The translations under genes were made by a program, and so were the position numbers. 5,452 bases of DNA from Acidocella sp. (GTDB lineage Bacteria; Pseudomonadota; Alphaproteobacteria; Acetobacterales; Acetobacteraceae), in the NCBI GenBank assembly GCA_029077775.1, contig JAQNCU010000219.1:1-5452 (forward strand). The letters are read 5' to 3'. Numbering within the stretch: the first letter of the stretch is position 1; each line of letters begins with the position of its first letter. Shown here in pieces: positions 1 to 4,973 of the stretch. The notes beneath the pieces are model-generated. The model ran no database searches. It was given only the letters and a program-made list of their open reading frames with translations, and was not told the DNA's origin.

Positions 1-2
1 TC

Positions 3-1067
3 TCAACCATCTATAGCCAGCTTAATCAGTATCAGGTGGTGATGGAGTTGGCACCGCAATATCAGCAGACGCCGCAGGATCTTAACCGGATATTTGTCAG
101 CACATCGGGCGGCGTGGCCAGTGGCGCGTCGCAGAGCAATTTCGCGGCTGGCACGGTGAGCAGCATTTCGGGTCTCAATGCAAAGGCCAGCGTGGCGGCA
201 AGCGTGGCGCTGGACAGTGCCACCAACCGGGCGATCAACGCGGTGAGCGGTTCGGCCAACGCCTCCAGCGGGGCGGCGGTGAGCACGCGGGCCGAGACCA
301 TGGTGCCGCTATCGGCTTTTGCGTCGTTCGTGCAGGGCACCACGCCGACCGCCGTGAACCATGATGGCGGGCGGCTCGCGGCGACGATCTCGTTCAACCT
401 GCCAGCGGGCGTGGCGCTGGGCACGGCGGCGGCGGCGATCACCAAGACCATGAGCGATCTCGACGTGCCGCTGAGCATCACAGGCGCGTTTGCGGGCACG
501 GCGGCGGCGTTTAAATCCTCGCAGAGCAGCGAGCCATTGCTGATTTTGGCGGCTTTGGCCTCGGTCTATATCGTGCTCGGGATTTTGTATGAGAGCACGA
601 TCCACCCGCTGACGATTATCTCGACCATTCCGTCCGCCGGGTTGGGGGCAACGCTGTTTTTGCTGATCTTGAACGTGCCGCTGACGATCATCGCGCTGAT
701 CGGGATTATACTGCTGATCGGGATTGTGAAGAAGAATGCGATCCTGATGATCGACGTGGCGCTGGTGCTTGAACGCGCCGAGAACCTGCCCCCGGAGGAG
801 GCGATTTTCCGCGCTGCGATGCTTCGCTTCCGGCCTATTCTGATGACCAGCGCCGCGGCGATATTGGGGGCCGTGCCGCTGGCCATCGCGCTCGGGCAGG
901 GGGCGTCGCTGCGGCAGCCTTTGGGGTTGACGATCATCGGCGGGCTGATGGTGAGCCAGATCCTGACCTTGTATTCGACCCCGGTTGTGTATCTGGGGCT
1001 GGAGCGGTTGGCGGGGCGGCTGCGCGGGCGTCGGGCGGGCCGCGCGGGCAAGGTCTTGGAGGTATGA
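3..1067 (+). CDS. mdtC: RND multidrug efflux pump, MdtC-like, C-terminal part (5' end outside window)
   Basis: This is the C-terminal third of a proton-driven inner-membrane efflux transporter of the RND (HAE1) family; whole proteins are about 1030 residues and 354 residues are visible. The frame is open from the left edge: the first codons read STIYSQLNQYQVVMEL, matching the porter domain of MdtB/MdtC pumps, so the GTG at 36 is internal and not the start. After the porter region (PLSAFASF, TAVNHDG, TISFNLPAGV) come five predicted membrane helices (TM8-12): LLILAALASVYIVLGILYES, the PLTIISTIPSAG segment, IALIGIILLIGIVKKNAIL, RFRPILMTSAAAILGAVPL and LGLTIIGGLMVSQILTLYST. The proton-relay residues equivalent to AcrB K940, R971 and T978 are present (Lys at 732, Arg at 825, Thr at 846). 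The motifs VPLTIIALIGI, LRQPLG and STPVVYL resemble MdtC more than MdtB. An Ala/Ser/Gly-rich insertion lies at about 114-296. The stop overlaps the start of the outer-membrane channel gene, indicating one operon. Confidence 0.95.
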   Translation, partial: STIYSQLNQYQVVMELAPQYQQTPQDLNRIFVSTSGGVASGASQSNFAAGTVSSISGLNAKASVAASVALDSATNRAINAVSGSANASSGAAVSTRAETMVPLSAFASFVQGTTPTAVNHDGGRLAATISFNLPAGVALGTAAAAITKTMSDLDVPLSITGAFAGTAAAFKSSQSSEPLLILAALASVYIVLGILYESTIHPLTIISTIPSAGLGATLFLLILNVPLTIIALIGIILLIGIVKKNAILMIDVALVLERAENLPPEEAIFRAAMLRFRPILMTSAAAILGAVPLAIALGQGASLRQPLGLTIIGGLMVSQILTLYSTPVVYLGLERLAGRLRGRRAGRAGKVLEV

Positions 1068-1069
1068 TG
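1058..1069 (+). promoter_or_regulatory. Shine-Dalgarno and double ATG at the pump/channel junction
   Basis: GGAGG at 1058-1062 lies inside the last codons of the pump gene. It is followed by two adjacent ATG codons at 1064 and 1067, with the pump's TGA at 1065-1067. The first ATG has only one base between it and GGAGG; the second has four, so the second is the more plausible initiation codon. Either choice overlaps the stop (ATGA or TGATG), which favours translational coupling. The two choices differ by a single Met and do not change the signal peptide. Confidence 0.7.
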
Positions 1070-2461
1070 ATCAGGCGTATTTGCGTGGGGCTGTTACTGG
1101 CGGTCGGGTTATCGGGGTGCGCCATCGGGCCGGATTATCATCGCCCGGTTTTGGCCGTGCCGTCCGGGTATAAGGAGGCAGCGGGCTGGGTGCGCGCCAT
1201 GCCCGCCGCCGCCGCCGCCAAGGGCGATTGGTGGACGAATTTCGATGATGCGGAGCTGAACCGGCTGGAGGCGATGGTGGCGGTGAACAATGCCACCCTG
1301 GCAGCTGATTACGATAATTATGAGCAGGCTCAGGCGCTGGTGGCCCAGGTGCGGGGCGGGTTGTTCCCGGCAATCGGTGTGACAAGCGGGGTGACCAGGG
1401 CCGGGCAGGGCAGTGGCGCGCCGCCGCATAGCTCAGCGAGTTTTGAGGGCAGTGCCTCCTGGACCCCGGATATCTGGGGCAAAATCCGCCGCCAGGTGCA
1501 GGAACAGCAGGCGGCGGCCAGCGTGAGTGAAGCGGATCTGGCGAATGCGACGTTGAGCGCGGAGGCGAGCCTGGCGGCGGATTATGTGGATTTGCGGGCC
1601 TCCGACGCGGCGATTTCATTGTTCCGGCAGACCGTGGCAGCCGATGAGCAGGCATTGCGCATTACGCAGAACCAGGGTGCGGCGGGGGTGGCTCTGCCCT
1701 CAGACGTGGTGACAGCCCGCGCGCAACTGGCGGCTTCGCAGGCGCAGCTGATCAATGCCGGGGCGGCGCGGGCGCAATATGAACATGCCATCGCGGTGCT
1801 GACCGGTCAGGCACCGGCGGCACTGAGCATTCCCGCCGGGCCGCAGATTGCATTGGTGCCAGTGGCCGCCGTGCCCGTGCCGAGCCTGTTATTGCAGCGG
1901 CGGCCCGATATTGCGGCCGCCGAGCGCGCCATGGCGCAGGCGAATGCGGCGGTGGGCGTGGCGGTGGGCGCGTTTTACCCGGATATCAGCCTGTCGGCGC
2001 TGGGCGGGTACGCCGCCGACCCGGTGGGCGGGTTGTTCTCGGTGAGCAATTCATTGTGGTCGCTGGGTGCGAATTTGACCGGCACCGTCTTTGAGGGCGG
2101 AACGCGGCGGGCCACCGTGCGCGCGGCGGAATACGCTTATGACGCCAGCGTGCAGAGCTACCGGCAGACCGTGCTGACAGCGTTCCAGGGGGTTGAGGAT
2201 GATCTGTCATCTTTGAGGATTTATGGCCAGGAGGCGCCGGTGCAGGCGCAGGCGGTGGCCGATGCGCGGCAAGTGCTGCGCATCGCGCTCAACCAGTACC
2301 AGGCCGGAACGGTGAATTATACCAGTGTGGTGAGCGCGCAATTGGTGTTGCTGGGCGACCAGGAAAACGCGCTGAGCCTGACGCAGAACCGGCTGCTGGC
2401 GAGCATCGCGCTGTACCAGGATGTGGGGGGCGGGTTTGTCGCGGGCGTGCCACGGGGGTGA
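1064..2461 (+). CDS. NodT-family efflux outer-membrane lipoprotein (TolC-like channel)
   Basis: This is the outer-membrane channel component of a tripartite efflux system (OEP/RND NodT family), which lets substrates from the RND pump cross the outer membrane. The 465-residue length is normal for the family. The N-terminus is a lipoprotein signal: basic MMIRR, a hydrophobic stretch, then the lipobox LSGC with Cys19 as the lipidation site and Ala at +2, compatible with outer-membrane sorting. It continues with the usual IGPDYHRP motif and WWTNFDDAELN. Two homologous OEP halves follow: the first includes PDIWGKIRRQV (about 135-145) and a long Ala/Gln-rich helical region. The second begins near LLQRRPDIAAAERAM (275-290) and includes VGAFYPDISLSALGGY, FEGGTRRA and the final helical hairpin around QYQAGTVNYTSVVSAQ. 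It starts within the pump's stop codon, so both are probably co-expressed. The ATG at 1067 has better ribosome-binding spacing. No strong terminator follows. The transported substrate cannot be deduced. Confidence 0.95.
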   Translation: MMIRRICVGLLLAVGLSGCAIGPDYHRPVLAVPSGYKEAAGWVRAMPAAAAAKGDWWTNFDDAELNRLEAMVAVNNATLAADYDNYEQAQALVAQVRGGLFPAIGVTSGVTRAGQGSGAPPHSSASFEGSASWTPDIWGKIRRQVQEQQAAASVSEADLANATLSAEASLAADYVDLRASDAAISLFRQTVAADEQALRITQNQGAAGVALPSDVVTARAQLAASQAQLINAGAARAQYEHAIAVLTGQAPAALSIPAGPQIALVPVAAVPVPSLLLQRRPDIAAAERAMAQANAAVGVAVGAFYPDISLSALGGYAADPVGGLFSVSNSLWSLGANLTGTVFEGGTRRATVRAAEYAYDASVQSYRQTVLTAFQGVEDDLSSLRIYGQEAPVQAQAVADARQVLRIALNQYQAGTVNYTSVVSAQLVLLGDQENALSLTQNRLLASIALYQDVGGGFVAGVPRG

Positions 2462-2477
2462 TTGTGATTTCGGTGGA

Positions 2478-2507
2478 ATTCGCGTAAGGAGCGAATACGG
2501 CGCTTTT
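2478..2507 (+). other. Small hairpin after the efflux operon, possible weak terminator or leader element
   Basis: The arms ATTCGC (2478-2483) and GCGAAT (2491-2496) form a perfect 6-bp stem with a 7-base loop, followed a few bases later by TTTT (2504-2507). The stem is short and the T run is displaced by seven bases, so this is at best a weak terminator for the efflux operon. The rest of the 158-bp gap (2462-2619) is visibly less GC-rich than the genes and probably carries the cold-shock promoter and 5' leader. I see no well-matched -35/-10 pair and no E. coli-type cold box in it. Confidence 0.3.
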
Positions 2508-2619
2508 CGTTGTCTGTTGTTGCGTGACTTCCCTGTTTTGCGGTTCGACGCTCCCCAACAATCTGAGAAGTATTTGGTCTGCATGTTGTAGATCGCTGTT
2601 TGTTTGAAGGAGATGCGAC

Positions 2620-2826
2620 ATGGCATCAGGTACAGTGAAGTGGTTTAACGCGCAAAAGGGTTATGGTTTCATCCAGCCCGACGATGGTTCGAAAGATGTG
2701 TTCGTGCATATTTCGGCTGTTGAGCGCTCCAGCCTTGGGACCCTCAATGAGGGCCAGAAAATCCGTTACGAGATCCAGAGCGGCCAGCAAGGCAAGCTCT
2801 CGGCGGAAAATCTGCAAGCCGGTTAA
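2620..2826 (+). CDS. Cold-shock domain protein (CspA family)
   Basis: This is a small cytoplasmic single-stranded nucleic-acid-binding protein of the CspA family, generally an RNA chaperone that melts mRNA structure; members may be cold-induced, growth-phase-controlled or constitutive. The 68 residues are one complete cold-shock domain. KWFN (7-10) leads into RNP1, KGYGFI (13-18), and RNP2 is VFVHIS (27-32). The aromatic and basic surface residues W8, F9, Y15, F17, F28 and H30 are all present, and the chain ends with the usual GKLSAENL strand. The start is clear: AAGGAG at 2607-2612 sits seven bases before the ATG, the strongest ribosome-binding site in the window. A perfect intrinsic terminator follows 20 bases after the stop, so the gene is probably monocistronic. 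The upstream gap is 158 bp, about the length of the regulatory leader of E. coli cspA, but no conserved leader motif was recognised. Which csp paralogue this is cannot be told. Confidence 0.98.
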   Translation: MASGTVKWFNAQKGYGFIQPDDGSKDVFVHISAVERSSLGTLNEGQKIRYEIQSGQQGKLSAENLQAG

Positions 2827-2845
2827 GTTCGGGTTGCATACGACG

Positions 2846-2878
2846 AGGGCGGCGCTGTCATGGTGCCGCCCTTTTTTT
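2846..2878 (+). terminator. Rho-independent terminator of the cold-shock gene
   Basis: GGGCGGC (2847-2853) pairs perfectly with GCCGCCC (2865-2871). The stem can extend inward through a G-T and a C-G pair, and outward through A2846-T2872. It is followed directly by seven T residues (2872-2878). It lies just after the cold-shock stop codon in the correct orientation. On the opposite strand there is no T run after the hairpin, so it is not a good terminator for the convergent - strand gene. Confidence 0.93.
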
Positions 2879-2904
2879 GTGGTCGTTAGGCTGGTGGGGC
2901 GGCC

Positions 2905-2963
2905 GCGCGCCGCTTGTTCCTCTAATTATGCGCGCCGCTTGTTCCTCTGATTACGCGCGCCGC
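2905..2963. repeat. 25-bp tandem repeat, two full copies plus a 9-bp partial copy
   Basis: Copy 1 is 2905-2929 and copy 2 is 2930-2954. They match at 23 of 25 positions, differing only by A/G at the twentieth base and T/C at the last base. A third partial copy (2955-2963, first nine bases GCGCGCCGC) directly abuts. Copy 2 contains the stop codon of the - strand zinc enzyme (2951-2953), and the partial copy lies within its last codons, so the array is a duplication of that gene's end and 3' flank. The head-to-tail arrangement without spacers argues against CRISPR. Slipped-strand duplication is the simplest explanation. Confidence 0.85.
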
Positions 2964-3937
2964 GCGAGGCGGATGGCGGTGTGGCCGCGCGAGGCTTTGA
3001 GGCTGGGCATGACCAGCACGCAATCAGCAAAAGGGGTGCGGATTTCCTCGGTGCCGTCATGGGCGATCAAGGTGCCGGCATCGGGGATGATGTCGCCGCC
3101 GCGAAATTCCTGGGTGAAGGTGAAGCGGTGGGTGCGCGCGGTGATGGTGTGCGTGACCTCAGCGAAGCAAGGACGAGTTGGCGGCGGAACGATGGGGTCG
3201 ATAAGCCCGGTATGGGCCAGCAAAGCCTGGATGGTGGCGCTGGTCTGGGTGACGGCGGCAGGCTCCCAATGCTGTCCGGCCTCGACCAATATGGCGGCGG
3301 GAATGCCGCCCGGCGCGGTGAAGCGGGCATAGTCGATCAGGCGTTTGCCGCCCGCATGGCCGGAATCCGCGATGACCGAGGGCGGGGTGGCGATGGCGCA
3401 GGCAAGCGCGCGGCCCTGGGCGGCGGGGCCACACAGCAATAATGGGTCGGACGGCCAGAGCATGGAATGCAGATCGAGCAATATGTCGGCGTTATCCACC
3501 AGAGGCCGCATGTCGCGGGCGCGGTCGAGTTCATAAGAGCGGCGGACGCCGAATAATTGCGCGTCGTCCCAGACGCGGTTCATGTCCTCATCCACAAAGC
3601 GCGAGGCCAAAGGGTTTTGCGGATCGAACCGGGCATAGGCGGCGAGGTTGCAAAAGCCGAGTGTCAGACGCCCGCGCCGGGGGCGGATGTTTTGCGCCAG
3701 CAATGTCCGCAGCACGATCGCGCCCGCGATTTCGTTCCCGTGGATCAGGCTGACCAGCATGACATGGGGGCCGGGGGCTTCGGCGGCGATGCTGGTGAAG
3801 CCCTCAATGCCGGTATTGCCCGCGAGAAAGGGCCTGAGATCGGGCGCGTCCAGGTACACCGGGAAGATCGGGAGACTGCCTTGCGGCGGCGATGCGGCCT
3901 CGCTCGGGTCGGTCTTCGTGCCTTGGGTGCGGCTCAT
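2951..3937 (-). CDS. Succinylglutamate desuccinylase/aspartoacylase-like zinc hydrolase (M14 superfamily)
   Basis: This is a predicted zinc-dependent amidohydrolase of the AstE/AspA family, which removes acyl groups from N-acyl amino acids or related amides; its real substrate is unknown. In the 328-residue protein the key residues line up with human aspartoacylase. HGNE (66-69) gives zinc ligands H66 and E69, and DLHS (155-158) gives zinc ligand H157. RFVDEDMNR (113-121) gives the substrate-binding Arg113, Asn120 and Arg121, and VEAGQHW (218-224) gives catalytic Glu219. A roughly 90-residue C-terminal beta-type domain follows, as in the family. The open frame continues to 4417, but that extension runs antisense through the neighbouring ELM1 gene and lacks family similarity, so I chose the ATG at 3935-3937. 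No Shine-Dalgarno precedes it; the promoter placement suggests a leaderless mRNA. The gene converges on the cold-shock gene and diverges from the ELM1 gene. The stop codon lies inside a 25-bp tandem repeat. Confidence 0.92.
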   Translation of the reverse strand: MSRTQGTKTDPSEAASPPQGSLPIFPVYLDAPDLRPFLAGNTGIEGFTSIAAEAPGPHVMLVSLIHGNEIAGAIVLRTLLAQNIRPRRGRLTLGFCNLAAYARFDPQNPLASRFVDEDMNRVWDDAQLFGVRRSYELDRARDMRPLVDNADILLDLHSMLWPSDPLLLCGPAAQGRALACAIATPPSVIADSGHAGGKRLIDYARFTAPGGIPAAILVEAGQHWEPAAVTQTSATIQALLAHTGLIDPIVPPPTRPCFAEVTHTITARTHRFTFTQEFRGGDIIPDAGTLIAHDGTEEIRTPFADCVLVMPSLKASRGHTAIRLARRA

Positions 3938-3971
3938 ACAAACATTGTAACGGGGTTCCGCCGTGGTGCAA
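3938..3971 (-). promoter_or_regulatory. Sigma-70-type promoter of the zinc hydrolase gene, predicted leaderless
   Basis: Read on the - strand there is a -10 hexamer TACAAT (3949-3944, five of six consensus matches). It is preceded by a 16-base spacer and a weaker -35, TTGCAC (3971-3966, first three bases matching). Exactly six bases separate the -10 from the ATG, so the expected transcription start is the A of the start codon at 3937. This agrees with the absence of a Shine-Dalgarno. The spacing is seen directly; the promoter function is inferred. Confidence 0.55.
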
Positions 3972-3972
3972 T
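3945..3972 (+). promoter_or_regulatory. Possible promoter for the ELM1 gene, overlapping the opposite promoter
   Basis: TTGTAA (3945-3950) and TGCAAT (3967-3972) are 16 bases apart, and each matches four of six consensus positions for -35 and -10. They are in the right orientation for transcription of the + strand ELM1 gene, with a leader of about 60 bases. The same hexamers, read on the other strand, are the -10 and -35 of the zinc hydrolase promoter. The match is modest, so this is a candidate only. Confidence 0.3.
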
Positions 3973-4037
3973 CGGGTTTTCGGCGGGTGGGATATTGACC
4001 CGGTGGCGGGTTGGGCGGCAAAGCCCGAGGCATGATG

Positions 4038-4973
4038 ATGTCGCGGATTTTTGCCACGGACCTCGCCGGGCTGCGGACGCAGGCGCTGGGGCTGGCCGAG
4101 GCGGCGGGGCTGGAGCCGGATTTATACACGCTGGTGCCGCGCCCCCCTTGGGACAGGCTTTCGCCCGCATTTTGGGCGTGGCCGCGCCTGGCGGTGGGGG
4201 AAGCCCCGTTCAGGGGGCCTTTGCCGCCTTTGGTGATGGGTGTGGGTGGTGCTGGCGCGCGGGTGGCGGCGGCCTTGCGCGGGCCGGATGTGCGGGCCGT
4301 GGCGATCCAGCACCCGCGCATGGCGCTGGCGAAGTTCGATCTGGTGTTCGCGGCCCGGCATGACGGCATTTCCGGGCCGAATGTGGTGATCACGCGCACC
4401 GCGCTGCATGGCGTCACGCCGGCCCGGCTGGCCGCCGCAAAGGCAGTGTGGATGCCGCGCTTTGCCGGTCAGGCGCGGCCTTTGGTGGCCGTGCTGTTGG
4501 GTGGTGCCAATGGGCGGTACCGGTTTGGTGTGGCGGAGGCGAAGGCGCTGGCGGCGTCCCTGGCTGAGATGATGCGCCGTGACCATGTGGGGCTGGTGAT
4601 CACGCCGTCACGCCGGACAGCGCCGGAGGTGGTAACGATATTGCGCCATGCGCTGGGCGGGCTGGGGGCGTGGATCTGGGATGGCGCGGGGGATAACCCG
4701 TATTTCGGGATGCTGGCCTGTGCCGATGCGATTATTGTCACGGCGGATTCGGTCTCGATGGTCTCAGAGGCGGTGGCGACCAATGTGCCTGTATATTTGG
4801 TGCGGCTGCCCGGGCGCTCAGCGCGGATTGGCGCGTTTATGCAGGCGCTGGTGAATGATGGCAGGGTGCGCGATTTTGCCGGGCGGCTGGCGCTGTGGGA
4901 TACCAGCCCGGTGAATGATACAGCAATGGCGGCGGCAATGCTGCGCCGCCGGATGGGGCTGGAAAATGCTTGA
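4038..4973 (+). CDS. ELM1-family protein (DUF1022, mitochondrial fission ELM1-like)
   Basis: This is a bacterial member of the family named after plant ELM1, which recruits the fission dynamin in Arabidopsis mitochondria. The bacterial role is not established; sequence databases have sometimes labelled it a nucleotide-sugar epimerase, and the fold is thought to resemble GT-B glycosyltransferases. The 311 residues show the family hallmarks in order: TQALGLAEA (14-22), AIQHPRM (89-95), FDLVFAARHD (100-109), NVVITRTALHGVTPARL (115-131), LLGGANGRYRF (153-163), VITPSRRTAPEV (187-198), DNPYFGMLACADAIIVTADSVSMVSEA (219-245) and SPVNDTA (290-296). No signal peptide or membrane helix is seen. Three ATGs lie in tandem at 4032, 4035 and 4038. 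GAGG at 4027-4030 is seven bases from the third, which I chose; an upstream TTG at 4011 is unlikely. The stop overlaps the next gene by eight bases, implying a coupled operon. Confidence 0.9.
   Translation: MSRIFATDLAGLRTQALGLAEAAGLEPDLYTLVPRPPWDRLSPAFWAWPRLAVGEAPFRGPLPPLVMGVGGAGARVAAALRGPDVRAVAIQHPRMALAKFDLVFAARHDGISGPNVVITRTALHGVTPARLAAAKAVWMPRFAGQARPLVAVLLGGANGRYRFGVAEAKALAASLAEMMRRDHVGLVITPSRRTAPEVVTILRHALGGLGAWIWDGAGDNPYFGMLACADAIIVTADSVSMVSEAVATNVPVYLVRLPGRSARIGAFMQALVNDGRVRDFAGRLALWDTSPVNDTAMAAAMLRRRMGLENA

Noticed and set aside
62..499. 145-aa - strand open frame inside the pump gene
   Set aside because: It is the antisense image of the Ala/Ser-rich insertion region, with no start signal or recognisable domain.
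36..1067. RND gene starting at GTG 36
   Set aside because: The frame is open to the left edge and the upstream codons (STIYSQLNQYQ) match the family, so 36 is internal to a truncated gene.
1071..1655. 194-aa - strand open frame inside the channel gene
   Set aside because: Its Pro/Arg/His-rich composition is typical of a GC-rich antisense frame, and the sense strand has a full NodT protein.
2207..2626. 139-aa - strand open frame covering the channel end and the gap before the cold-shock gene
   Set aside because: The N-terminal part reads through the leader and the rest is antisense to the channel gene; no domain or ribosome-binding site seen.
2899..2906. GC palindrome GCGGCCGC as an operator or attachment site
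   Set aside because: A lone 8-bp palindrome is expected by chance in GC-rich DNA, and no integrase or other partner is present.
2905..2963. CRISPR-like repeat
   Set aside because: The units are contiguous with no spacers and only two are complete.
2877..3442. Overlapping + strand open frames (151 and 153 aa) opposite the zinc hydrolase
   Set aside because: Antisense shadows of a gene with a complete catalytic motif set; no plausible product.
3557..4363. 268-aa + strand open frame opposite the zinc hydrolase
   Set aside because: It is a high-GC shadow: its Gly/Ala/Arg-rich translation resembles no family, and it overlaps both the zinc hydrolase (antisense) and ELM1 (another frame).
2951..4417. 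488-aa version of the zinc hydrolase
   Set aside because: The extra 160 N-terminal residues run antisense to the well-supported ELM1 gene, are Pro/Ala/Arg-rich without family similarity, and cross the likely promoter.
4915..4965. Upstream ATG at 4915 as start of the last gene
   Set aside because: It would add a Trp/Cys/Arg-rich 17-residue stretch that is the out-of-frame image of the ELM1 C-terminus, and overlap it by 59 bases.
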